Shown: piece after piece, positions 1 through 4,560 of the stretch | How positions within the stretch are numbered: position 1 is the stretch's first letter | Layout of the letters: each line of letters opens with the position of its first letter | DNA from: DAOUGC01 sp034429695 | GTDB taxonomy: Bacteria; Chloroflexota; Anaerolineae; Anaerolineales; Anaerolineaceae | NCBI GenBank assembly: GCA_034429695.1 | Contig: DAOUGC010000195.1 | Span: 1 to 6,395 of the forward strand | Length of the DNA: 6,395 nucleotides | Reading direction: 5' to 3' | The notes under the pieces: model-generated | What the model was told of the DNA's origin: nothing | Seen by the model: only the letters and a program-made list of their open reading frames with translations | Databases searched by the model: none | Program-made: the position numbers and the translations under genes

Positions 1-227
1 GCCCCGACAATGGATCGGGTATCAGGTGGATCTGTAGGGGACGGGCGGGAGGAACTGCAGGAATCGCCCTCGGCAGGCTTAGCCCGTCCCGCCTCAATGC
101 CCATTTTCTACGCCCGCGGTGCGCCGCGACAATGGATGGATGTACGGGCGGACCGAGTCCGCCCGAATCGATCCGGGGAGCCGTCAACGAATGGGACACG
201 AATGAACGAAAGGTGGATGGCTGCCGA
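1..227. repeat. Intergenic mosaic repeat, copy A1 (cut by the window edge)
   Basis: This is the first of two tandem copies with a 278-bp period. Positions 1-193 match 279-471 with only five substitutions that I can count (67, 79, 100, 114, 158). In order it holds: the head GTAGGGGACGGGCGGGAGGA (34-53); 9-bp inverted arms GGGACGGGC (38-46) and GCCCGTCCC (82-90); a GCGCCGCGACAATGG block (121-135); a perfect triloop palindrome with arms CGGGCGGAC (145-153) and GTCCGCCCG (157-165); and a tail with ACGAATG microrepeats (187-210). Reading frames cross it, but they only translate the repeat and look like no protein. The element may extend left of the window. Confidence 0.85.
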
Positions 228-262
228 TTGCGCTGGCGTGTTCTTCCGTGGAGGGGCAGGTT

Positions 263-283
263 GGGGCGCACGCGGTGCGCCCC
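263..283. repeat. Triloop palindrome at the A1/A2 junction
   Basis: Arms GGGGCGCAC (263-271) and GTGCGCCCC (275-283) are perfect complements around the loop GCG. The right arm runs into the start of copy A2 at 279. Related triloop palindromes lie at 145-165, 423-443 (one mismatch), 4663-4683 and 4700-4718. It would fold into a very stable hairpin as RNA or single-stranded DNA. Confidence 0.75.
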
Positions 284-505
284 GACAATGGATCGGGTAT
301 CAGGTGGATCTGTAGGGGACGGGCGGGAGGAACTGCAGGAATCGACCTCGGCAGGCATAGCCCGTCCCGCCTCAATGACCATTTTCTACGCACGCGGTGC
401 GCCGCGACAATGGATGGATGTACGGGCGGACCGAGCCCGCCCGAATCGATCCGGGGAGCCGTCAACGAATGGGGACACGAATGAACGAATGGAAAATTGC
501 TGCCA
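279..505. repeat. Intergenic mosaic repeat, copy A2
   Basis: This is the second copy of the 278-bp unit. It has the same module order as A1: head at 312-331, inverted arms, GCGCCGCGACAATGG block, triloop palindrome at 423-443, and the CGTCAACGAATG tail at 460-471. The palindrome's right arm has one change (436) that breaks a single pair. After the tail (about 480 onward) the two copies diverge, although a GCTGCC and GCGTTCTTC pattern can still be followed in both. I see no gene between 1 and 552. Confidence 0.85.
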
Positions 506-552
506 GGGGAGGGGCGTTCTTCGAAGTCCTGGGGTGGGTCTTTGTGGATAAC

Positions 553-586
553 CAAAAAAATCGGTGGGTTCAATTTTGAACCCACC
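553..586 (-). terminator. Intrinsic terminator of the minus-strand membrane-protein gene
   Basis: The sequence 563-586 is a perfect inverted repeat, GGTGGGTTCAA, TT, TTGAACCCACC. In practice it is a 9-bp stem with a 6-nt loop. Read on the minus strand, the stem is followed after GA by seven Ts (554-560). It lies about 33 nt past the stop codon at 620, the expected place for a rho-independent terminator. A degenerate copy of the same hairpin lies at 4815-4838. Confidence 0.85.
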
Positions 587-619
587 AAATCGTTTATCGT
601 CAACCACTTGAAAACCGGC

Positions 620-1405
620 CTAGGTTTTGGCACTCTTCCAGCGGTGCGCGCTGAGCGCAATCAGCAGGATGGCTGGCATGTAGAAATGCCAGGTGAGGTT
701 CATGGCGATATCGCTCAGGCGGCCAATTTCTATGTTATGCACCACGCCCACCAGCTCGGTGATGAACCAACTGGTCACGCCCAGGGCGATCAGCAGCGCG
801 TTGGGGCGCGGGAACAAACGCCGGCGCACTGTCTCCCATGCCACCCACAGCGAGGTGGTGATGATCAGCGCGTAGATCAACGAGGGCCAGAATTGCCCCA
901 CCGCATTGAGGTAGGGGATGAGGATGATGAAAATGATCAGCACCGGCACAAAACACACCAGCGGCAGCCACAGTTTGTTGATCAGGCTGTCCTTGCCCCT
1001 GAGGAATTGAAAGCCTTTGGCGTGGCGCAGGATCAGCAGGACGTGCGCCAGGATGGACAGCGCCGCGCCGATCAGAAAGGTGACGCTGGTCAGGGCGGTA
1101 TTGTCGCTATAAACATAAATGCTCATGCAAATATCAACAATCACGATACAGATAAACGACCAGACCACAAAGCGGAAATCTCCCCTGCCAAGGTTGGCCC
1201 GTGCCGCGGCAAATGCCACGGCGGCGCACAGCACCGAGACCACTGGTTTGGCATAGGCGGGGTACAGGCTGGCTGAACCGGTGGCTGTATTGAACCAGTC
1301 GATGCTGATGAAGCTGCCGGTGATGAACAGCGTCAGCGCTGTCAGGGCGATCAACAGCCCGATGCGGGAGTTTGTGCGCAGAACGGCGGAACGGGACGAG
1401 GACAT
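620..1405 (-). CDS. Eight-helix membrane protein, YhhN/TMEM86 (lysoplasmalogenase)-like
   Basis: This is a 261-residue, very hydrophobic protein with about eight predicted membrane helices (roughly 15-35, 50-69, 79-99, 105-127, 145-165, 172-190, 203-225, 232-252). Several features recall the YhhN/TMEM86 family: Lys53-Pro54 at the start of helix 2, a buried Asp91 in helix 3, the pattern F-L-I-G ending in A-H (110-121) in helix 4, and a last helix reading F-Y-x-P-A-x-L-L-I-A-L-S. Some members of that family hydrolyse the vinyl-ether bond of lysoplasmalogens. I infer the family from this pattern only, and substrate and activity are unknown. The protein is somewhat longer than E. coli YhhN (about 208 residues, from memory). 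I chose ATG 1405 because GGAGG lies 5 nt before it; an in-frame ATG at 1417 lacks a ribosome site and sits only about 8 nt from the likely transcription start. It is probably a single-gene unit, divergent from the arsR-type gene. Confidence 0.75.
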   Translation of the reverse strand: MSSSRSAVLRTNSRIGLLIALTALTLFITGSFISIDWFNTATGSASLYPAYAKPVVSVLCAAVAFAAARANLGRGDFRFVVWSFICIVIVDICMSIYVYSDNTALTSVTFLIGAALSILAHVLLILRHAKGFQFLRGKDSLINKLWLPLVCFVPVLIIFIILIPYLNAVGQFWPSLIYALIITTSLWVAWETVRRRLFPRPNALLIALGVTSWFITELVGVVHNIEIGRLSDIAMNLTWHFYMPAILLIALSAHRWKSAKT

Positions 1406-1410
1406 GACTG

Positions 1411-1415
1411 CCTCC
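1411..1415 (-). promoter_or_regulatory. Ribosome binding site that decides the membrane-protein start
   Basis: On the minus strand GGAGG (1415-1411) precedes ATG 1405 by 5 nt. It overlaps the upstream in-frame ATG at 1417, so that earlier ATG is probably not the start. Confidence 0.7.
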
Positions 1416-1431
1416 ATTGTGGGATGAATTA

Positions 1432-1460
1432 ATTATACCGATATGGGAAAGCCGTGCCAG
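1432..1460 (-). promoter_or_regulatory. Sigma-70-type promoter of the membrane-protein gene
   Basis: On the minus strand a perfect -10 box TATAAT (1437-1432) is preceded, after 17 bp, by CTGGCA (1460-1455), which matches the -35 consensus TTGACA at four of six positions. Transcription would start near 1425, giving a leader of about 20 nt to the ATG at 1405. A short palindrome, AGACAGTGTCT (1464-1474), lies just upstream. Confidence 0.65.
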
Positions 1461-1550
1461 TAAAGACAGTGTCTGATCGAGAGGCAGGGGGCAATCCTGG
1501 CAAGGAATCACCATGGGGGATGATGCCATGCACCCAAAACAGGCGAATTA

Positions 1551-1564
1551 CACCATCAATGGTG
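1551..1564. repeat. Short palindrome CACCAT-CA-ATGGTG
   Basis: A perfect 6-bp inverted repeat with a 2-bp spacer lies about 20 bp upstream of the -35 box of the arsR-type gene. It could be a binding site for a dimeric regulator, but a 6-bp arm can also arise by chance, and it differs from the ATTC-N8-GAAT operator sequence. Confidence 0.3.
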
Positions 1565-1583
1565 AGTTCGTCATATCAGTCAG

Positions 1584-1613
1584 GTGACAAATGTTCTTTT
1601 GGAACGATAGTAT
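1584..1613 (+). promoter_or_regulatory. Candidate promoter of the arsR-type gene
   Basis: GTGACA (1584-1589) matches the -35 consensus at five of six positions. The region GATAGTAT (1606-1613) offers -10 boxes at 16 or 18 bp spacing, each four of six. A competing pair is TTGGAA (1599-1604) with TAAAAT (1620-1625) at 15 bp. With the first pair, transcription starts near 1620 and the operator at 1629-1644 lies just downstream. With the second pair it starts inside the operator and the message is nearly leaderless. Confidence 0.4.
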
Positions 1614-1628
1614 GTGCAGTAAAATCTT

Positions 1629-1644
1629 ATTCAGAATTATGAAT
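1629..1644. promoter_or_regulatory. Candidate ArsR operator O1 (ATTC-N8-GAAT)
   Basis: ATTCAGAATTATGAAT is an imperfect 16-bp inverted repeat with arms ATTCAG and ATGAAT around AATT. The same layout recurs at 2047-2062 and 2391-2406, one copy before each gene of the module. O1 and O3 also share the flanks TCTT on the left and ATGAA on the right. A-T-rich TTCAA/TTGAA-type inverted repeats are common operators for ArsR/SmtB repressors. It overlaps the proposed start codon at 1639, so bound repressor would block the beginning of its own gene. Confidence 0.6.
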
Positions 1645-2013
1645 ATGAATAATGATACCAGTATTGATAATCAGCCTTATGAAGCGCAGGCACAGTTGCT
1701 AAAGGTGCTCACCCATCCGGCGCGTCTGGCGATTTTGCATATCCTTCGGGATGGCGAGCACTGTGTTTGTCATATGGAAGCTCACCTGGGATATCGTCAG
1801 GCATATATTTCGCAGCAGTTGATGGTGCTGCGCGAGGCTGGCCTGATTGCTGATCGGCGCGATGGATGGAACGTATTTTACCGGGTCATTGAGCCGCGAA
1901 TATTTGACATTATGGCTGCGGTCGATCAACTCCTGCCGATGGAAGAAAGTACACACGGAAAACAACCGGTGTCTTGTGGGTGTCCAAACTGCAATCCACA
2001 GGCAGGCAAGTAA
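1639..2013 (+). CDS. ArsR/SmtB-family metal(loid)- or thiol-sensing repressor
   Basis: This is a 124-residue winged-helix repressor, of usual family length. The N-terminal helices carry the typical T-H-P-A-R-L-A-I-L pattern (25-33). Next comes E-H-C-V-C-H-M (40-46), the equivalent of the ELCVCDL metal box in helix 3 of arsenic/cadmium sensors, with Cys42 and Cys44. The recognition helix (about 52-68, Y-I-S-Q-Q-L-x-V-L-R-E-A-G-L-I) and the wing (R-R-D-G-W-N-V-F-Y-R) follow. The tail adds a second cysteine cluster, C-G-C-P-N-C (113-118), which could be a further metal- or thiol-binding site. Such repressors normally leave DNA when the metal binds or the cysteines are modified, so it probably controls itself and the next two genes through the ATTC-N8-GAAT sites. 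The start is uncertain: ATG 1639 and ATG 1645 lack a clear ribosome site, and ATG 1591 would add 16 unconserved-looking residues. The inducer cannot be read from the sequence; arsenite or a related soft metal is likely. Confidence 0.9.
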   Translation: MNMNNDTSIDNQPYEAQAQLLKVLTHPARLAILHILRDGEHCVCHMEAHLGYRQAYISQQLMVLREAGLIADRRDGWNVFYRVIEPRIFDIMAAVDQLLPMEESTHGKQPVSCGCPNCNPQAGK

Positions 2014-2046
2014 GCGGATGTAATCTCTCTTTTTTTGTCGCACAAC

Positions 2047-2062
2047 ATTCAAGCTTTTGAAT
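2047..2062. promoter_or_regulatory. Candidate ArsR operator O2 (ATTC-N8-GAAT)
   Basis: ATTCAAGCTTTTGAAT has perfect 6-bp arms (ATTCAA and TTGAAT) around GCTT, the best of the three sites. It ends 6 nt before the ribosome binding site of the thioredoxin-like gene. A weak promoter may overlap it: TTGTCG (2035-2040), 16 bp, then TTGAAT (2057-2062) as a four-of-six -10 box. Confidence 0.65.
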
Positions 2063-2068
2063 ATCATT

Positions 2069-2074
2069 GGAGGA
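2069..2074 (+). promoter_or_regulatory. Ribosome binding site of the thioredoxin-like gene
   Basis: GGAGGA lies 3 nt before ATG 2078. It excludes the in-frame ATG at 2057, which falls inside the operator and has no ribosome site. Confidence 0.8.
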
Positions 2075-2077
2075 AAA

Positions 2078-2320
2078 ATGTTGAACATCAAGATTTTGGG
2101 CGGCGGTTGCGCCAATTGCAAACGTTTGGAAGCGTTGACCCGTGAGGTGGTTGGCGCGCTTGGTTTGGAGGCTGAATTCATAAAGGTGACAGACCATAAT
2201 GACATCATGCAGTATCCCATCCTGTCTACCCCGGGGTTGGTGATTAACGAGCAGGTGGTATCCTTCGGTCGTATCCCCAGCAAAAATGAAATTGAAGGCT
2301 GGCTCAAACAAGCCGCTTGA
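2078..2320 (+). CDS. Small thioredoxin-like protein (redox-active disulfide protein 2 type)
   Basis: This is an 80-residue single-domain thioredoxin fold protein, of usual size for the thioredoxin_3 / redox-active disulfide protein 2 group. After strand 1 (I-K-I-L-G-G-G) comes the active site Cys11-Ala-Asn-Cys14, followed by K-R-L-E at the start of helix 1. The conserved Thr51-Pro52, presumably the cis-proline, precedes P-G-L-V-I-N, and G-R-I-P leads into the last helix. There is no signal peptide, so it should act in the cytoplasm. In arsR-permease clusters such proteins are thought to donate electrons or handle a thiol-bound metal for the neighbouring permease; that role is inferred here. 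The gene begins 64 bp after the arsR-type stop, has its own operator-like site, and is followed by a terminator hairpin. The CANC pair differs from the CGPC of classical thioredoxin, so its redox potential and partners may differ. Confidence 0.88.
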   Translation: MLNIKILGGGCANCKRLEALTREVVGALGLEAEFIKVTDHNDIMQYPILSTPGLVINEQVVSFGRIPSKNEIEGWLKQAA

Positions 2321-2334
2321 TTCAATGTAAACAA

Positions 2335-2379
2335 GGCACGCGAGTGCTGCGGGGGGGCATCTCGCCTGCCTTTCTTTTT
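2335..2379 (+). terminator. Rho-independent terminator after the thioredoxin-like gene
   Basis: GGCACGCGAG (2335-2344) pairs with CTCGCCTGCC (2361-2370) at nine of ten positions. AA before and TT after can extend the stem, and TTTCTTTTT (2371-2379) follows. It lies 14 nt past the stop codon. It should end or reduce read-through from the thioredoxin-like gene into the permease gene. Confidence 0.8.
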
Positions 2380-2406
2380 GAGACAATCTTATTCCAATCT
2401 TTGAAT
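2378..2406 (+). promoter_or_regulatory. Candidate promoter of the permease gene
   Basis: TTGAGA (2378-2383) matches the -35 consensus at five of six positions. After 17 bp comes TTGAAT (2401-2406), a four-of-six -10 box that coincides with the right arm of operator O3. The start would be near 2413, which leaves a leader of only about 11 nt to ATG 2424. Because a terminator sits directly upstream, a promoter here is expected. Confidence 0.45.
2391..2406. promoter_or_regulatory. Candidate ArsR operator O3 (ATTC-N8-GAAT)
   Basis: ATTCCAATCTTTGAAT has arms ATTCCA and TTGAAT with one mismatch around ATCT. It has the same length and spacing as O1 and O2. It lies between the -35 box and the end of the -10 box of the candidate permease promoter, so a bound repressor would exclude RNA polymerase. 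Confidence 0.6.
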
Positions 2407-2423
2407 ATGAAAGTGTAGACATC

Positions 2424-3758
2424 ATGGAAGGTGTTGTTGAGTATCTCGGCACGTTACTTTGGTCCGGTTGGATCGGACTGCTCGATTATCTGGCAGCGCA
2501 TGTCCTGCTCTGTCTGGTGCCGGCCTTTGTAATCGCTGGCTTTATGAGCTCGATGATCCCCAAAGAGGCGATCACACGCTTTCTTGGTCCGCGTGCATCA
2601 AAGTGGGTGAGTTATCCCGCAGCGGCACTGGGGGGTTTTGTTCTGGCGGTGTGTTCGTGCACCATTCTGCCATTGTTTGCCGGCATCTGGAAACGCGGTG
2701 CGGGGTTGGGCCCGGCAGTGACTTTTTTGTTTGTGGGTCCGGCGATCAATATTCTGGCGATCACCTATACAGGCGCAACCATCGGTTACGATATTGCCAT
2801 TTCTCGCCTCGCTTTATCCATCCTGTTTGGCATACTGATTGGCTTGCTCATGGCATGGGTGTTTCGCCAGGAGGAAACCACCCGCGCCGCAGAGATGACG
2901 CAAAATGGCCTGTTCGACCAGAAAACTTCCGTCAAACCAGCGGTCTGGGTGCTGTTTGGGTTGCTGATCGCCGTCCTGATTGTGGGGACATTGCAGATCC
3001 CCTTGCTGACCCATGTTTATGCCAACCTGCGCCTCCCGTTTACCCTGCCTGCCGGTCTGGCCCAAACACTGCAAGCGGTGAACCTTTCGTTGCAGGGAGT
3101 CTTTCTGATCGGAATGTTGGTCGTTATAGGCCTGCTGGCATGGAAGGGATTTGAAAATATCTTTGACCGCTTCAACGGGTGGACCTACTCTGCGTTTGCG
3201 GCGATTGCCCTGACCATCCTGATTGCCGCGCCGGTGGAAGAACCGGGCAGCATAATTGTGGGGATCAACGGGCGTTTTATCGGTGAGCTGTTACTACTGG
3301 CAGCGGTGGGTGTGGTTGCGGCGCGCAACTTTACCAAAGATGAACTATCGGGATGGGTGTGGGAGACCTGGAAGTTCGTCAAACAGATCTTTCCATTGCT
3401 GATCGTCGGTGTCTTTGCCGCCGGGGTGGTAAAAGTGATCATTCCAGAAACCTGGGTGCGCACCCTGGCAGGCCAGAACACGATCTGGGCGAACCTGGTG
3501 GGGGTGATCTTTGGAGTATTTATGTATTTCCCCACGCTGGTCGAAGTTCCGATCGCCAGGATGTTCCTCGACCTGGGGATGGCACGTGGTCCGCTGTTGG
3601 CTTACCTGCTGGCCGACCCTGAATTGTCACTGCAATCGATTCTTGTGCTGAACGGGGTTATGGGCAAGAAGAAGACCATCATATATGTATCATTGGTTGC
3701 GGTGATGGCCACACTTGCCGGGTATTTCTTTGGCCTGGTGATGCAAACCCTGGGTTGA
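2424..3758 (+). CDS. Permease of the ArsP/DUF318 family, probable metalloid or organo-metal(loid) exporter
   Basis: This is a 444-residue inner-membrane protein built from two similar halves. The first (about 26-150) has F-V-I-A-G-F, then Cys77-Ser-Cys79 followed by T-I-L-P-L-F-A-G-I-W-K-R-G-A (80-93) and the helix G-P-A-V-T-F-L. The second (about 322-440) has the parallel pattern F-A-A-G-V-V, F-P-T-L-V-E-V-P-I (369-377) and G-P-L-L-A-Y-L-L. A polar loop (about 150-172) and several helices join them. Only three cysteines are present (30, 77, 79), all in the first half; the second half has Tyr-Phe-Pro where the first has Cys-Ser-Cys. Known ArsP proteins export trivalent methylated or aromatic arsenicals and depend on cysteines, but other members of this permease family have unknown cargo. 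The gene follows a terminator and has its own operator-like site, so it is probably induced with the arsR-type gene but transcribed separately. The ribosome site is weak (GAAAG at 2409-2413). No other in-frame start lies close upstream. Confidence 0.88.
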   Translation: MEGVVEYLGTLLWSGWIGLLDYLAAHVLLCLVPAFVIAGFMSSMIPKEAITRFLGPRASKWVSYPAAALGGFVLAVCSCTILPLFAGIWKRGAGLGPAVTFLFVGPAINILAITYTGATIGYDIAISRLALSILFGILIGLLMAWVFRQEETTRAAEMTQNGLFDQKTSVKPAVWVLFGLLIAVLIVGTLQIPLLTHVYANLRLPFTLPAGLAQTLQAVNLSLQGVFLIGMLVVIGLLAWKGFENIFDRFNGWTYSAFAAIALTILIAAPVEEPGSIIVGINGRFIGELLLLAAVGVVAARNFTKDELSGWVWETWKFVKQIFPLLIVGVFAAGVVKVIIPETWVRTLAGQNTIWANLVGVIFGVFMYFPTLVEVPIARMFLDLGMARGPLLAYLLADPELSLQSILVLNGVMGKKKTIIYVSLVAVMATLAGYFFGLVMQTLG

Positions 3759-3807
3759 AGAAATCCAGCCCGCCCCACCGTAATTTGTGATAATCGGCAG
3801 GTTTTTT

Positions 3808-4008
3808 GTAGGGGACGGGCGGGAGGAGCCGGGTAAGTCATGCCGGAGCGGTCATAGCCCGTCCCGATGAGGTGTCCATTGTCGGCATACGCGTTGTGCC
3901 CCGAGGAAGATCGGATGTCAAAAACCACAATCTCCCTGGCCGCAGTGCGTGACCGTCAACGAATGGTGAGGGAATAAACGAATGATTGATTCCTGCCGGG
4001 AGCAGGGC
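3808..4008. repeat. Intergenic mosaic repeat, copy A3
   Basis: This copy shares the head GTAGGGGACGGGCGGGAGGA with A1/A2 and has arms GGGACGGGC (3812-3820) and GCCCGTCCC (3857-3865), 36 nt apart. Its middle differs from A1/A2: it carries CATTGTCGGCAT, ATCGGATGTCAAAAACCACA and CTGGCCGCAGTGCGTGAC. It then rejoins the common tail CGTCAACGAATG (3954-3965). The copy begins 50 bp after the permease stop. Copy A4 follows at a period of 236 bp. Confidence 0.85.
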
Positions 4009-4043
4009 ATCATGGTTGTTAAATAATGGGGTCGGGAAAATGT

Positions 4044-4244
4044 GTAGGGGACGGGCGGGAGGAGCCGGGTAAATCATGCCGGAGCGGTCATAGCCCGTCC
4101 CGATGAGGTGTCCATTGTCGGCATGTGCCGTGTGCCGCGACACAGATCGGATGTCAAAAACCACAATTTCCCTGGCCGCAGTGCGTGACCGTCAACGAAT
4201 GGAACACGAATGAACGAATGCCGGATTCCCGCCGGAGCCAGGGC
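4044..4244. repeat. Intergenic mosaic repeat, copy A4
   Basis: This is a close copy of A3 with an offset of 236 bp. The main differences are a block at about 4124-4143, and a tail that keeps three full ACGAATG units (4195, 4206, 4214) where A3 has decayed. The next 300 bp hold only hairpins and inverted repeats. Overlapping reading frames on both strands look like translated repeat and have no protein family features. Confidence 0.85.
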
Positions 4245-4251
4245 GCCTTCT

Positions 4252-4285
4252 CCTCCTCCATCGATGTCCTTTTCGATGGGGGAGG
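4252..4285. repeat. Long-stem hairpin
   Basis: CCTCCTCCATCGA (4252-4264) pairs with TCGATGGGGGAGG (4273-4285) at twelve of thirteen positions around an 8-nt loop. No run of Ts follows on the plus strand. The complement has no long T run either, so I do not call it a terminator. It sits at the end of copy A4. Confidence 0.7.
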
Positions 4286-4288
4286 TGG

Positions 4289-4344
4289 GCGAATGCGCGA
4301 GGAATGCGGTCATCCAGCAAGAATTCTCTCTCGCGCGCATTCGC
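4289..4344. repeat. Inverted repeat GCGAATGCGCG with 34-nt spacer
   Basis: GCGAATGCGCG (4289-4299) and CGCGCATTCGC (4334-4344) are perfect 11-bp complements. The spacer holds the small palindrome AGAATTCT. No gene is inside, and the spacing is long for a simple hairpin. Role unknown. Confidence 0.65.
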
Positions 4345-4461
4345 ACGGAGGGGGTGTTCTGACAACGGATTTGGATTCAAGACCCTTGCTGGCGGTTTTT
4401 GCTTAAGGGCAATCCGAATACACCCCTCCCGGCGATTTGCCAAACTACAGGCAATTCGCCA

Positions 4462-4512
4462 CCCTCCCCACATGGCGGCGTTCACTGCGTTCACTTTGCC
4501 ATGTGGAGAGGG
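4462..4512. repeat. Hairpin with 15-bp stem
   Basis: CCCTCCCCACATGGC (4462-4476) pairs with GCCATGTGGAGAGGG (4498-4512) at fourteen of fifteen positions. The 21-nt loop holds two GTTCACT units. The stem is long enough to form in RNA or single-stranded DNA. It resembles small palindromic elements that scatter through genomes; no flanking target duplication was identified. Confidence 0.7.
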
Positions 4513-4524
4513 AGAAAATGCCTT

Positions 4525-4544
4525 CTCCTCCCGCCCGTCCCCTA
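4525..4544 (-). repeat. Inverted copy of the repeat head
   Basis: Read on the minus strand this is TAGGGGACGGGCGGGAGGAG, identical to 3809-3828 and 4045-4064. Heads in opposite orientation therefore bound the segment 3809-4544. Confidence 0.8.
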
Positions 4545-4560
4545 TAGAATCCTGGTGAAT

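Noticed and set aside
1..505. CRISPR array or satellite DNA
   Set aside because: There are only two units of 278 bp, nearly identical along their shared length, with no short-repeat and spacer pattern and no cas genes.
10..660. Several overlapping open frames on both strands in the left repeats
   Set aside because: They translate the 278-bp repeat itself, restart in each copy and have no ribosome sites or protein family features.
497..1276. 259-codon plus-strand open frame opposite the membrane-protein gene
   Set aside because: The product is rich in Gln, His and Asp with no recognisable domain, and begins in a repeat and terminator; the opposite frame encodes a coherent eight-helix protein with ribosome site, promoter and terminator.
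1464..1474. AGACAGTGTCT palindrome upstream of the membrane-protein promoter
   Set aside because: Five-base arms are expected by chance at this scale and no second copy was seen.
1591..1638. Longer start of the arsR-type gene at ATG 1591
   Set aside because: It would add 16 residues unlike family N-termini and lie upstream of the expected transcription start; AGGTG before it is a weak ribosome site. Kept only as an alternative.
1699..2452. Minus-strand frames of 180-211 codons opposite the arsR-type and thioredoxin-like genes
   Set aside because: They run antisense through two well-recognised genes and through the terminator and operators; no ribosome sites.
3781..3807. Terminator after the permease gene (CCG...CGG then TTTTTT)
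   Set aside because: Only three consecutive base pairs can be drawn next to the T run, too weak for an intrinsic terminator.
3808..4544. Complete insertion sequence
   Set aside because: No transposase-like frame is present. Inverted heads are seen, but no target duplication, so only a non-autonomous element remains possible.
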